DNA from: CAWBJO01 sp963789175
GTDB lineage: Bacteria; Pseudomonadota; Alphaproteobacteria; Rhizobiales; Aestuariivirgaceae
Length of the DNA: 64,000 nucleotides
Direction of reading: 5' to 3'
NCBI GenBank assembly: GCA_963789175.1
Contig: CAWBJO010000003.1
Location: forward strand, 124,001 to 188,000
The position numbers and the translations under genes are program-made. Below are positions 16,629 to 25,538 of the stretch, piece after piece. Numbering within the stretch: position 1 is the first letter of the stretch; each line of letters opens with the position of its first letter. The notes below the pieces were generated by a model, which worked only from the letters and a program-made list of their open reading frames with translations, searched no databases and had not been told where the DNA came from.

Positions 16629-17783
16629 ATGGCAAAGCGCGATTTCTACGAAGTCCTTGGCGTGTCGCGAACCGCCGACGAGAAAGAACTCAAGGCCGCC
16701 TATCGCAAACTCGCAAAGCAACACCATCCGGACGCCAATTCCGGAAGCAAGACGGCCGACCAGAAGTTCAAGGAAATCAGCGAAGCCTATGACGTCCTGA
16801 AGGACCCGCAGAAGCGGGCCGCCTACGACCGCTTCGGCCACCAGGCGTTCGACGGCGGGATGGGCGGACAGGGTCCGTTCGCGGGCGGGTTCGGCCCGGA
16901 GTTCACCTCCTCCATGTCGGACGTCTTCGAGGACCTGTTCGGGGAGTTCATGGGCGGCGGCCGTCGCTCCGGCCGACGCGGCGGCGGCGGCGGGACGCAG
17001 CGCGGCTCCGACCTGCGCTACAACATGGAGATCGGACTCACCGAAGCCTACACCGGGAAGGTGGCGCAGATCCGCGTTCCGACGGCCGTCACCTGCGAGG
17101 TCTGCAAAGGCCAGGGCGCCAAGCCCGGAACGTCTCCCAAGACCTGTCCGACCTGCCAGGGATCGGGCTCGGTCCGCCAGTCCTCCGGTTTCTTCACGGT
17201 CGAGCGGACCTGCCAGACGTGCCAGGGCCGCGGCCAGGTCATCTCGGACCCGTGCACGGCCTGCCACGGCGCCGGACGCATCACCAAGGAACGGGCCCTG
17301 TCGGTCACCATACCGGCGGGCGTCGAGGACGGAACGCGCATTCGGCTCGCCGGCGAGGGCGAGGCCGGCGTGCGCGGCGGCGTTGCCGGGGACCTGTACA
17401 TATTCCTTTCCATCCGGCCGCACGAGTTCTTCCAGCGCGACGGCGCCGATCTGTTCTGCCGGGTGCCGATCTCCATGACAGCGGCCTCGCTCGGCGGCGA
17501 AATCGAGGTGCCGACGATCGACGGCAAGAAGGCGCGGGTGGCGGTGCCGGAAGGCACGCAGTCGGGCAAGCAGTTCCGGCTGCGCGGCAAGGGTATGCCG
17601 GTCCTGAGGTCGGGACAGTCGGGCGACATGTACATCCAGGTGTCGGTCGAGACGCCCGTCAACCTGTCGCGGCGCCAGAAGGACCTGCTCCGGGATTTCG
17701 AACGCGACGCCAAGAACAATTCGCCGCAGTCGGACGGTTTCTTCGCCCGGGCACGCGCCTTCTGGGACGGATTCGGAAACTAG
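16629..17783 (+). CDS. dnaJ: Co-chaperone DnaJ (Hsp40)
   Basis: Delivers substrates to DnaK and stimulates its ATPase. 384 residues in type-I layout: J domain (1-70) with HHPDANS, a glycine-rich linker (about 75-125) that includes GGGRRSGRRGGGGG, a zinc-binding region with four CxxCxGxG repeats (CEVCKGQG, CPTCQGSG, CQTCQGRG, CTACHGAG), and C-terminal substrate-binding domains. It follows dnaK in the same direction, so it probably shares the heat-shock promoter through the stem-loop at 16538-16560. Confidence 0.98.
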   Translation: MAKRDFYEVLGVSRTADEKELKAAYRKLAKQHHPDANSGSKTADQKFKEISEAYDVLKDPQKRAAYDRFGHQAFDGGMGGQGPFAGGFGPEFTSSMSDVFEDLFGEFMGGGRRSGRRGGGGGTQRGSDLRYNMEIGLTEAYTGKVAQIRVPTAVTCEVCKGQGAKPGTSPKTCPTCQGSGSVRQSSGFFTVERTCQTCQGRGQVISDPCTACHGAGRITKERALSVTIPAGVEDGTRIRLAGEGEAGVRGGVAGDLYIFLSIRPHEFFQRDGADLFCRVPISMTAASLGGEIEVPTIDGKKARVAVPEGTQSGKQFRLRGKGMPVLRSGQSGDMYIQVSVETPVNLSRRQKDLLRDFERDAKNNSPQSDGFFARARAFWDGFGN

Positions 17784-17862
17784 CGCCGCCGTCCCGGTTG
17801 TCTTCGGCAGCGAAGGCTGCTCAAATCGCGCCGTTCCTCCGGTCCCACAAGCGAGCCTCCCC

Positions 17863-18150
17863 ATGAAGGCATATTGGATTGCCCACGTCACGGTCACAGC
17901 GCCGGACCAATACAAGCTCTATGTCGATGCGGCGGGCGCGGCGTTCCGCAAATACAACGCCCGCATCCTGGCGCGCGGCGGCCGGTTCGAGCAGCTGGAA
18001 GGCAAGGGACGGGCGCGCAACGTGGTCATCGAATTCCTATCGCTCGAGGATGCGCTTGCCTGCTACCACTCGACCGAGTACCAGTCAGCCAAGGCCAAGC
18101 GGGCCCAGGCCGGCGAGGCCGACATCTTGATCGTCGAAGGCGTGGAATGA
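17863..18150 (+). CDS. DUF1330 family protein
   Basis: 95-residue protein of the DUF1330 family, a dimeric alpha/beta-barrel (ferredoxin-like) fold without an established activity. Typical features are the opening MKAYWIAHVTVTAPDQYKLY, RILARGG in the middle and the ending IEFLSLEDALACYHSTEYQ followed by a hydrophobic strand. Its TGA overlaps the dapB start (ATGA), so it is translationally coupled to lysine and diaminopimelate synthesis. No function is implied by that alone. Confidence 0.85.
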   Translation: MKAYWIAHVTVTAPDQYKLYVDAAGAAFRKYNARILARGGRFEQLEGKGRARNVVIEFLSLEDALACYHSTEYQSAKAKRAQAGEADILIVEGVE

Positions 18151-18950
18151 GGATCGCCGTCGCTGGCGCCGCCGGTCGCATGGGCCGCATCCTGTGCCGC
18201 CTGCTCCATGAGGCGGAAGGGATCGACGTGGCCGGAGGGCTCGAGCCGCGCGGCTCCGCCCATGTCGGCGCCGATGTCGGCACACTGGCGGGAACGAGCG
18301 CCCTCGGCATCGCCGTGACGGACGATGCCGCCGGTCTCTTCAAGTCGGTCGACGGCATCATCGATTTCACCACGCCGCAAGCCAGCGTGGCGCTCAGCGG
18401 ACTCGCCGCCGAGGCCGGGCTCGTGCACGTCATCGGCACGACGGGCCTCAGCGAGGCGGACAATGCGAAAATCCGCGACGCGGCGCGCCGGGCACGCATC
18501 GTCAAGTCGGGCAACATGAGCCTCGGCGTAAATCTCCTCGCCGGCCTCGTGCGCAAGGCCGCAGCGACGCTCGGGGAGGATTTCGACATCGAGATCGTCG
18601 AGATGCATCACCGCCACAAAGTGGACGCACCGTCGGGCACGGCGCTCCTTCTCGGCGAGGCCGCGGCGGCGGGACGGAACATCGACCTCGGCGCGAAGGC
18701 GATCCGCTCGCGCGACGGCCATACGGGGGCGCGCCCGGCCGGCGCCATCGGCTTTGCGACCTTGCGGGGCGGCAGCGTCATCGGCGAGCACAGCGTCGTC
18801 TTCGCCGGAACGGCGGAGCGCCTCGAGCTCACGCACAAGGCGGAGTCGCGGGAGATCTTCGCGCGCGGCGCCATTCGCGCGGCACGATGGGCGGCAGACC
18901 GGAAGCCCGGCCTCTACAGCATGGCCGACGTCCTCGGACTCACCGGATAG
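18147..18950 (+). CDS. dapB: 4-hydroxy-tetrahydrodipicolinate reductase
   Basis: NAD(P)H-dependent reductase in the diaminopimelate/lysine pathway, needed for peptidoglycan and protein synthesis. 267 residues. The Rossmann motif VAGAAGRMGR opens the protein; IDFTTPQAS and the catalytic EMHHRHKVDAPSGTAL follow, and GEHSVVFAG marks the C-terminal half. The start is fixed by the ATGA overlap with the DUF1330 gene. gpmA begins 18 bases downstream in the same direction. Confidence 0.97.
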   Translation: MRIAVAGAAGRMGRILCRLLHEAEGIDVAGGLEPRGSAHVGADVGTLAGTSALGIAVTDDAAGLFKSVDGIIDFTTPQASVALSGLAAEAGLVHVIGTTGLSEADNAKIRDAARRARIVKSGNMSLGVNLLAGLVRKAAATLGEDFDIEIVEMHHRHKVDAPSGTALLLGEAAAAGRNIDLGAKAIRSRDGHTGARPAGAIGFATLRGGSVIGEHSVVFAGTAERLELTHKAESREIFARGAIRAARWAADRKPGLYSMADVLGLTG

Positions 18951-18968
18951 AACGAGCGGGGAAACGTC

Positions 18969-19592
18969 ATGGAACGCCTGCTGGCGCTCGTCCGGCATGG
19001 GCAGAGCGAGTGGAACCTCAAGAACCTGTTCACCGGGTGGAAGGATCCCGATCTCACGCCGCGCGGCATCGAGGAGGCGCACGCCGCCGGCCGGGCTCTC
19101 AAGAAACGCGGGTTCGCCTTCGACGTCGCGTTCACGAGCACCCTCAAGCGCGCCGAGCGGACGCTCGACATCATCCTCGCCGAACTCGGGCAGACGACGC
19201 TTCCCGTTTGGCGCAGCGCGGCGCTCAACGAGCGCGACTACGGCGACCTGACCGGACTGAACAAGGACGAAGCGCGCAAGAAATGGGGCGAGGAGCAGGT
19301 GCTGGTGTGGCGCCGGTCGTTCGACGTTCCCCCGCCCGGCGGCGAAAGCCTCAAGGACACGGCGGCGCGCGTCCTTCCCTATTTCGATGCGGAAATCCGC
19401 CCGCGGGTGATGAAGCCGGAGCGCGTGCTCATCGTGGCGCACGGTAATTCGCTGCGAGCGCTCATCATGGCGCTGGAGACCCTGTCGGGCGAAGAGATCA
19501 TCAAGCGCGAGCTCGAGACCGGAGTTCCCATCGTCTATCGCCTGCGCGAAGACGGCGGCGTCGAGACGTGCGAGGTCCTGCCCCTCGCCTAA
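18969..19592 (+). CDS. gpmA: 2,3-bisphosphoglycerate-dependent phosphoglycerate mutase
   Basis: Interconverts 3- and 2-phosphoglycerate in glycolysis. 207 residues, the short form of dPGM common in alphaproteobacteria. The phosphohistidine is H10 in LVRHGQSEWN; further catalytic elements are FTSTLKRAERT, LNERDYGDLTG and VAHGNSLRALIM. GGGGAAA upstream can serve as ribosome-binding site. It ends two bases before the convergent ada-like gene. Confidence 0.96.
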   Translation: MERLLALVRHGQSEWNLKNLFTGWKDPDLTPRGIEEAHAAGRALKKRGFAFDVAFTSTLKRAERTLDIILAELGQTTLPVWRSAALNERDYGDLTGLNKDEARKKWGEEQVLVWRRSFDVPPPGGESLKDTAARVLPYFDAEIRPRVMKPERVLIVAHGNSLRALIMALETLSGEEIIKRELETGVPIVYRLREDGGVETCEVLPLA

Positions 19593-19594
19593 CG

Positions 19595-20461
19595 TCAGGC
19601 GGTGCGCGCCGCGAGGCCTGCCTCCCAGCCGAGGATCGCCCGTTTGCGCGTCAGTCCCCAGTGGTAGCCGCACAGGCCTCCCGACTTGCCGAGCACGCGG
19701 TGGCAGGGCACGACGAAGGAGACCGGATTGCGGCCAACCGCGGCACCGACGGCGCGCGCCGCCTTGGGCTTGCCGAGATGCGAGGCGATATCGGAATAGG
19801 TCGAAGCGCGCCCGAGCGGAATGCGCAGCAGCGTCTCCCACACCCTGATCTCGAAGTCGGTTCCGATGAACACCACCTTGAGGGGCGTGTGGGCTTGCCA
19901 GTTGTCGGGATTGAAGATGCGCGCGGCGATGCCGGCAGTGCGGGCGCTGTTCTCCACATAGGCGGCTTCGGGCCAGCGCGACCTCATGTCGGCGAGGCTC
20001 TCGGGCTCGCTGCCTTCGTCGGCAAAGGCGAGGCCGACGAGCGCATCGCCGGAGACCATGACGAGCGCGCTGCCGAACGGGCATGGATGGAAGCCGTACT
20101 CGATGGTGATGCCGCGGCCGCGCTGCTTGAACGTGCCCGGCGTCATTCCCTCATGGGTGACGAACAGGTCGTGGAGCCGGCTCGGGCCCGATAGCCCGAC
20201 CTCGTAGGCCGTATCGAGGATGCTCGCCTCGCCGCGCAGCATGGCGCGGGCATGATCCAGGGTCACCGCCTGGAGGAAACCCTTCGGCGACAACCCGGCC
20301 CAGCGGGTGAAGACGCGCTGAAGATGGCTCGGGCTCAACCGCACCTCGGCGGCGATCGCCTCCAGCGACGGCTGGTCGCGCCAGTTTTCCGATATGAAGG
20401 CGAGCGCCTTCCTAACGTGCGAGTAGTCACTCTGCGAATTGTTCATTGCCAGGTCCAACAT
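19595..20461 (-). CDS. AraC-HTH / O6-methylguanine-DNA methyltransferase fusion, Ada-like
   Basis: 288 residues. Residues about 12-115 form an AraC-type DNA-binding domain with two helix-turn-helices; residues about 120-285 are an O6-alkylguanine methyltransferase with the acceptor cysteine C253 in PCHRVLG. The N-terminal zinc domain of Ada, which repairs phosphotriesters and acts as the methylation sensor, is absent. The ATG at 20461 was chosen for GAGAGGA upstream. It can repair O6-methylguanine, but whether it activates transcription, and in response to what, is unclear. Confidence 0.9.
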   Translation of the reverse strand: MLDLAMNNSQSDYSHVRKALAFISENWRDQPSLEAIAAEVRLSPSHLQRVFTRWAGLSPKGFLQAVTLDHARAMLRGEASILDTAYEVGLSGPSRLHDLFVTHEGMTPGTFKQRGRGITIEYGFHPCPFGSALVMVSGDALVGLAFADEGSEPESLADMRSRWPEAAYVENSARTAGIAARIFNPDNWQAHTPLKVVFIGTDFEIRVWETLLRIPLGRASTYSDIASHLGKPKAARAVGAAVGRNPVSFVVPCHRVLGKSGGLCGYHWGLTRKRAILGWEAGLAARTA

Positions 20462-20531
20462 GATTTCCGTCCTCTCGATCATGAACGGATAGTAAGAAGC
20501 GGCGGAGAGCGAAACCACCCGATTCTTGCGG

Positions 20532-20999
20532 TCAAAAGCGCGGCGCAGCAAGCCGGTTCTTGAGGGTGCCGGCGAGGGTGCGGCGCTCTTCGGAGCCGAG
20601 GAATGCCCCAACCGTGTGAAGCCTGCCGCGCGATCGCAGCGCGAGGCGGCCGACGATGTCGCGGGCCCGGTCCCATTCGAGATCGACGTAGACGAAAGGC
20701 CGCTCGAGGCGCAGGCGCTCGGTCAGCCGCGTTCCGACGTAGCGGTCGAGATGCAGCGCCTCGTCGGTGATGACGATCCGCTCGCGACACCCGGCGCTGC
20801 GGAAGCTCATGTGAAGTGCGAACCAGATGAGCGCCACGTCGAGCCCCATGAAGCCGATGACCGGCCATGCGCCGAGCCCCCACATCACAAGTCCGCCGGC
20901 GAGATTGAAGAGAGCGACGGCGCCGACGATGAGCGCAAAGCCGCGGCGGCTGAGCGAGCGATGGGGAACGATGTCGACGGCAAAGGCTGGTTTTTCCAT
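20532..20999 (-). CDS. DUF2244 family membrane protein
   Basis: 155-residue DUF2244 protein with two adjacent membrane helices at about residues 20-60 (FALIVGAVALFNLAGGLV, then WPVIGFMGLDVALIWFAL) and a soluble C-terminal domain containing VYVDLEWDRARDIVGRL and GRLHTVGAFL. No function is known for the family. The start MEKPAFAVDIVPHRSL is preferred over an upstream ATG that reaches into nth. It is divergent from nth, 38 bases apart. Confidence 0.85.
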   Translation of the reverse strand: MEKPAFAVDIVPHRSLSRRGFALIVGAVALFNLAGGLVMWGLGAWPVIGFMGLDVALIWFALHMSFRSAGCRERIVITDEALHLDRYVGTRLTERLRLERPFVYVDLEWDRARDIVGRLALRSRGRLHTVGAFLGSEERRTLAGTLKNRLAAPRF

Positions 21000-21037
21000 C
21001 GGCGACAGTCTATCGGTTCGAGACGACGGGGAGCAAG

Positions 21038-21715
21038 ATGGCCCGCAGCGGGACACTAACCAGGAGCCAGATCGCGGAAGTTTTCCGCCGTTTTCAGGCT
21101 GCCGAACCGAACCCCAAGACCGAGCTCACCTACATCAACCCCTTCACTTTCCTGGTGGCGGTCGTGCTGTCGGCGCAGGCCACCGATGCCAGCGTCAACA
21201 AGGCTTCGCCGCGCCTGTTCGGTCTCGCTCCGACGCCCGAAAAGATGGTCGAGCTCGGAGAGGCCCGCATACGCGAGCTCATCCAGACCATCGGCCTCTA
21301 CCGCAACAAGGCGAAGAACGTGCTCGCCCTGTCGCGCATCCTCATCGAAAAGCACGGGTCGGCGGTGCCGAACACGCGAGAGGCGCTCGAAGCCCTTCCC
21401 GGCGTCGGACGCAAGACGGCCAACGTGATCCTCAACTCGGCCTTCGGCGAGCCGACCATCGCCGTCGACACGCATATCTTCCGGGTCGCCAATCGGACCG
21501 GACTTGCGTTCGGCAAGGTGCCGCTCGAAGTCGAGCTCAATCTTCTCAAGCGCGTGCCGGATGCGTACATGCAACATGCCCATCACTGGCTCATCCTGCA
21601 CGGACGCTATGTGTGCAAGGCACGACTGCCGGAATGCCCGCGCTGCCTCATCCGCGATCTCTGCCGCTATCCGTTCAAGACGAAGGCACTGCCGGCGCCC
21701 TCGCCACGGCCTTGA
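21038..21715 (+). CDS. nth: Endonuclease III
   Basis: Base-excision DNA glycosylase/AP lyase for oxidised pyrimidines. 225 residues. The helix-hairpin-helix LPGVGRKTANV carries the catalytic lysine K126, and the catalytic aspartate is D144 in VDTHIFRV. The C-terminal [4Fe-4S] motif is C-x6-C-x2-C-x5-C (CKARLPECPRCLIRDLC). The last 41 bases overlap the 3' end of the convergent EI24 gene. Confidence 0.97.
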   Translation: MARSGTLTRSQIAEVFRRFQAAEPNPKTELTYINPFTFLVAVVLSAQATDASVNKASPRLFGLAPTPEKMVELGEARIRELIQTIGLYRNKAKNVLALSRILIEKHGSAVPNTREALEALPGVGRKTANVILNSAFGEPTIAVDTHIFRVANRTGLAFGKVPLEVELNLLKRVPDAYMQHAHHWLILHGRYVCKARLPECPRCLIRDLCRYPFKTKALPAPSPRP

Positions 21716-22349
21716 AGAGGTGCGTGAAGTAGGAGGTTGCGAACATCGGGACCAGCAGGTTCGCCACCGGAACGAAGGCGAAAAGGGCCGGCACCAATCC
21801 CGACAGCCAGATCCGGAAGGCATGTCGCCGGCGCAGCCGCCGCGCATCGGCGGGAGGGACGTGGCGCATGGCGATCATCTCGAAATACTCGCGGCCGATC
21901 AGGTAGGCGTTCGCGAAGAGGAGCACGGCGAACCCGATGCCGAACAGCAGCAGCGGCAGGATCGCAATGGTCACCGCCAGCGTCACCGCGAAGAACCGCA
22001 AGCCGGTGAGCAGCGCCGGCACGGCGGCGAGCGGAACGCCCGGCCGGTCGGCCGCATAGTGGACCTCCTCGACAAGGGCGGCGATGCGGTCGAGGAAGAG
22101 ACCGGCGAAGGCCGCCGTCACCGGGGCAGCGAGAAACACCAGGGCGACGAGAAGCCCCAAGCCGGCCAGAACGTCGATGGTGCGATCGATCCAGGCTGAC
22201 TCGACGAGCGTCAGCATCGATAGCCCGACGGCAGCCGCGCCGACGAGAACGGCGAAGAGAACCGCGGTCAGCAAAAGTGACAGCCAAACGTAACGGCGAA
22301 ACGGCGCTGACAGAACGTCTGCGAGCGCCAGGCGGGCGGCAGCGACCAT
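21675..22349 (-). CDS. EI24-domain membrane protein (CysZ-like)
   Basis: 224-residue integral membrane protein of the EI24/CysZ family. At least four hydrophobic segments are visible: VWLSLLLTAVLFAVLVGAAA, VLAGLGLLVALVFLAAPV, FFAVTLAVTIAILPLLLFG and GLVPALFAFVPVANLLV, plus the family motif NAYLIGREYFEMIAMRH. CysZ of E. coli imports sulfate, but no cysteine-pathway gene is nearby, so that role should not be assumed. Its 3' end overlaps nth by 41 bases in antisense orientation. Confidence 0.85.
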   Translation of the reverse strand: MVAAARLALADVLSAPFRRYVWLSLLLTAVLFAVLVGAAAVGLSMLTLVESAWIDRTIDVLAGLGLLVALVFLAAPVTAAFAGLFLDRIAALVEEVHYAADRPGVPLAAVPALLTGLRFFAVTLAVTIAILPLLLFGIGFAVLLFANAYLIGREYFEMIAMRHVPPADARRLRRRHAFRIWLSGLVPALFAFVPVANLLVPMFATSYFTHLFKAVARAPAVPSS

Positions 22350-22474
22350 GATCGGGTTCACTCCTGTCGGCGTCTGGGTAACGCGGCACGCCACCCGTGA
22401 CAAGCCGGTCCGTCTCGTCTATTGCAAGCGACTTCGACATCCACCCTCCTCGCTTTTCGGGATTCCGGCCTGAC

Positions 22475-23467
22475 ATGTCCGCCGCCTTCGACGTCCTCAC
22501 CATCGGGAATGCCATCGTCGACGTCCTGAGCAGCACGGAGGACACGTTCCTCAGCACCAACGGGCTCATCAAGGGCTCGATGCGCCTGATCGACGATCCA
22601 GAGGCGCACCGGCTCTACGATCTCATCGGACCGGCCATCGTCGTCTCCGGAGGCTCGGCCGCCAACACCGCGGCCGGCATCGCCTCGCTCGGAGGAAAGG
22701 CGGCGTTCATCGGGAAGGTGCGCAACGACCAGCTCGGCACGTTCTTCACGCACGACATCCGCGCCGCCGGCGTGACGTTCGACGTGGCGCCGTCGCGCGA
22801 CGGGCCGGCCACGGCGCGGTCGTTCATCCTCGTCACACCCGACGGCGAGCGGACGATGAACACCTATCTCGGGGCCTGCGTGACGCTCAGTCCCGCCGAT
22901 ATCGACGAGAAGCTCGTCGCTGCATCGGAGATCACCTATCTCGAAGGCTACCTATGGGACCCCCCGGAGGCGAAGGACGCCTTCGTCAAGGCGGCGCGCG
23001 TCGCGCGCGGCGCCGGGCGCAAGGTGGCGCTCACCCTGTCGGATTCCTTCTGCGTAGACCGGCACCGGGAAAGCTTCCGCGACCTCATCGCCCGCGACGT
23101 CGACATTCTGTTCGCCAACGAAAAAGAGATCGTGTCGCTCTACGAGACGGACGGCTTCGACGACGCCCTGCAGAGCGCCAAGGCGGCGGCGGAACTCGTG
23201 GTGCTGACGCGCTCGGGCGCCGGCAGCGTGATCGTCAGGGGCAGCGAGTTCCACGTCGTGGAGGCGCACAGGGTGGAGCGGGTGGTCGATGCGACGGGCG
23301 CGGGCGATCTCTATGCGGCGGGCTTCCTGTACGGGCTGACGCACGGCATGTCGCTGGTCGAGGCGGCGCGGCTCGGTTCGCTGGCGGCCGCGGAGATCAT
23401 CTCGCACATCGGAGCGCGCCCGCAGAAACCGCTCAAGAGCGAAGCGCAGGCCGCCGGCCTGCTCTAG
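22475..23467 (+). CDS. Adenosine kinase (PfkB family)
   Basis: 330-residue ribokinase-family enzyme predicted to phosphorylate adenosine to AMP in purine salvage. PfkB signatures are GGSAANTAAGIASLGG (about 60-75) and VVDATGAGDLYAAGFLYG (about 268-285) with the catalytic aspartate in GAGD. The length and the N-terminal FDVLTIGNAIVDVLS match the alphaproteobacterial adenosine kinase group. The start at 22475 is preferred over an upstream ATG that overlaps the EI24 promoter region. Confidence 0.88.
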   Translation: MSAAFDVLTIGNAIVDVLSSTEDTFLSTNGLIKGSMRLIDDPEAHRLYDLIGPAIVVSGGSAANTAAGIASLGGKAAFIGKVRNDQLGTFFTHDIRAAGVTFDVAPSRDGPATARSFILVTPDGERTMNTYLGACVTLSPADIDEKLVAASEITYLEGYLWDPPEAKDAFVKAARVARGAGRKVALTLSDSFCVDRHRESFRDLIARDVDILFANEKEIVSLYETDGFDDALQSAKAAAELVVLTRSGAGSVIVRGSEFHVVEAHRVERVVDATGAGDLYAAGFLYGLTHGMSLVEAARLGSLAAAEIISHIGARPQKPLKSEAQAAGLL

Positions 23468-23470
23468 ACT

Positions 23471-24421
23471 TCACAGCTTGCGCAGCGAGACGCGATTGAT
23501 GACGTGATCGGCGCCCTTGCGCAGGATGAGGTCGGCGCGCTGCCGGGTGGGAAGCACGTTTTCGCGCAGGTTGACGAGGTTGATCGTCTCCCAGATGTGG
23601 GTGGCGGTGTCGCTCGCATCGCCATCGGAGAGGGACGCGTAGCGGTGGAAGTAGGATTTCGGGTTGCTGAAGGCGGTCGAGCGCAAGGACAGGAAGCGGT
23701 CGACGTACCAGGTGCGCAGCACGGCCTCGTCGGCATCGAGATAGATCGAAAAATCGAAGAAGTCGGAGGCATACGGAACCGCCTTGCCGTCGCCCGGCAG
23801 CGTGCCGGTCTGCAGGACGTTCAAACCCTCCACGATGAGAATGTCCGGCTGGTCGATGTAGGCAAACTCGCCCGGCACGACGTCGTATGCGAGGTGCGAA
23901 TAGACCGGCGCCGGCACGCCTTTGCGGCCGGCCTTGATGGCGGAGAGAAACTTCAGGAGGGCGGGCAGGTCGTAGCTTTCCGGAAACCCCTTGCGGTTCA
24001 GCAGGCCCTCGCGACGCAGGACGGCGTTCGGCATGAGGAAGCCGTCGGTGGTGACGAGGTCGACCTTTGGATGGTCGGGCCAGCGGGCAAGGAGATGGCG
24101 CAGGATGCGGGCCGTGGTGCTTTTGCCGACCGCGACGCTGCCGCCCATGCCGATCACGTAGGGAACCTTGTGCTGGTTACCGCCGAGAAACTGCTGGGTG
24201 ACGCCGAAGAGCGTCTGCGTCGCACCGACATAGAGGTTGAGGAGGCGCGAGACGGGGAGGTAGATGGCGACGACCTCGTCGAGGTCGACGCGGTCGTTAA
24301 GACCGCGGAGCTCGTCGAGCTCCTCGGCGGTGAGGGTGAGCGGCGTGTCGGCACGCAGCTTCGCCCACTCGGCGCGCGTGAACTGGCGGTAAGGCGAGAT
24401 ATCGTTCTGGCGCTGATCCAA
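23471..24421 (-). CDS. coaA: Pantothenate kinase, type I
   Basis: First committed step of coenzyme A synthesis, phosphorylating pantothenate. 316 residues with Walker A GSVAVGKST (about 94-102), VDLVTTDGFLMPNAVL, and LIVEGLNVLQ. The start appears to be TTG at 24421 (family N-terminus xDQRQNDISPYRQF), supported by AGGA nine bases upstream; no suitable ATG exists. It follows hisE by 11 bases, so it is probably the last gene of the histidine operon. coaE, the last step of the pathway, lies elsewhere in this window. Confidence 0.96.
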   Translation of the reverse strand: MDQRQNDISPYRQFTRAEWAKLRADTPLTLTAEELDELRGLNDRVDLDEVVAIYLPVSRLLNLYVGATQTLFGVTQQFLGGNQHKVPYVIGMGGSVAVGKSTTARILRHLLARWPDHPKVDLVTTDGFLMPNAVLRREGLLNRKGFPESYDLPALLKFLSAIKAGRKGVPAPVYSHLAYDVVPGEFAYIDQPDILIVEGLNVLQTGTLPGDGKAVPYASDFFDFSIYLDADEAVLRTWYVDRFLSLRSTAFSNPKSYFHRYASLSDGDASDTATHIWETINLVNLRENVLPTRQRADLILRKGADHVINRVSLRKL

Positions 24422-24432
24422 GTTCGACGTCC

Positions 24433-24765
24433 TCAGGGTCTCTTGCGGCTGCGCTTCTCGTCGATGCCGCTCTCGGCCATGCGCCCGGCGAGCTCGTCCA
24501 TGACGGACGACAGCGGCACCCGGCAGGCCTCGAGGAGCACGAGGAGATGGTATACGACGTCGGCGGCCTCGGCCTTGATGTGCGCATCGTCGGACGAAAC
24601 GGAGGCGAGGACGAGTTCGACCGCTTCCTCACCGAGCTTCTTGGCGCACTTCGCCCTGCCCTCGGCCAAGAGCCTGGCCGTATAGGACGTATCGGCCGCC
24701 GCACCGCGCCGACGGGCGACGGTTTCGGTCAGTTCCGCCAGTACTTCAAGCCTATGAGCTGCCAT
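24433..24765 (-). CDS. hisE: Phosphoribosyl-ATP pyrophosphatase
   Basis: Second step of histidine synthesis, hydrolysing phosphoribosyl-ATP to phosphoribosyl-AMP. About 110 residues with the all-alpha MazG-like signature KLGEEAVELVLA and EAADVVYHLLVLL. Start choice is uncertain: ATG at 24765 has AGGA nine bases upstream; ATG at 24771 and a GTG at 24783 overlapping the hisF stop are alternatives. The gene sits between hisF and coaA. hisI is not in the window. Confidence 0.94.
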   Translation of the reverse strand: MAAHRLEVLAELTETVARRRGAAADTSYTARLLAEGRAKCAKKLGEEAVELVLASVSSDDAHIKAEAADVVYHLLVLLEACRVPLSSVMDELAGRMAESGIDEKRSRKRP

Positions 24766-24779
24766 GGCCATCGTTCCTA

Positions 24780-25538
24780 TCACATGCGCACGGGAATGCC
24801 CCGGCTCACAAGATAACGTTTCGCATCGCTGATCGTGAACTCCCCGAAATGGAAGACCGAAGCGGCCAGGACGGCCGCCGCATGCCCCTGCTCAATGCCC
24901 TCGGCCAGATGCTCCAGGCTGCCGACACCGCCGCTGGCGATCACCGGTATGCCCACCGCATCGGCGACGGCGCGGGTCAGGGCGACGTCGAAGCCATCGC
25001 GCGTGCCGTCGCGATCCATGGAGGTGAGCAGGATCTCGCCGGCGCCGAGGCTCTCGACCTCGCGGGCATAGGCGACCGCGTCGAGGCCGGTCGCGACCCG
25101 CCCGCCGTGAGTGAAGAGCCGCCAGGTTCCCGGACCGTCGGCCTTAGCGTCCATGGCGACGACGATGCACTGGCTCCCGAAGCGCCGGGCCGACTCCCGC
25201 ACCAGGCCGCGATTCGCCACGACCGCGGTGTTCAGAGACACCTTGTCGGCACCGGCGAGAAGCAGGGCGCGGATATCATCGACCGTGCGAATGCCGCCCC
25301 CGACGGTCAGGGGAATGAAGCACTGCTCGGCGGTCCGGGACACGACGTCGAGCAAAGCTCCGCGCCCCTCGAGGCTCGCTGTGATGTCGAGAAAGCATAA
25401 CTCATCGGCGCCGGCGGCGTCGTAGGCGCGCGCCGCTTCGACCGGATCGCCGGCGTCGCGCAACTCGGTGAAGCGGATGCCCTTGACGACCCGGCCATCC
25501 TTCACGTCGAGGCAGGGAATGACGCGGACCTTCAGCAT
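24780..25538 (-). CDS. hisF: Imidazole glycerol phosphate synthase, cyclase subunit
   Basis: Pairs with HisH; uses ammonia from HisH to form imidazole glycerol phosphate and AICAR. 252 residues of TIM barrel. It begins MLKVRVIPCLDVKDGRVVKG with the catalytic aspartate in CLDV; further phosphate-binding loops are LTVGGGIRTVDD, ILLTSMDRDGT and IPVIASGGVGS. The start overlaps the hisA stop by 7 bases. Confidence 0.97.
   Translation of the reverse strand: MLKVRVIPCLDVKDGRVVKGIRFTELRDAGDPVEAARAYDAAGADELCFLDITASLEGRGALLDVVSRTAEQCFIPLTVGGGIRTVDDIRALLLAGADKVSLNTAVVANRGLVRESARRFGSQCIVVAMDAKADGPGTWRLFTHGGRVATGLDAVAYAREVESLGAGEILLTSMDRDGTRDGFDVALTRAVADAVGIPVIASGGVGSLEHLAEGIEQGHAAAVLAASVFHFGEFTISDAKRYLVSRGIPVRM

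Noticed and set aside
14638..16635. 665-codon open frame antisense to dnaK
   Set aside because: Composition is a mirror of dnaK codon usage with no family similarity.
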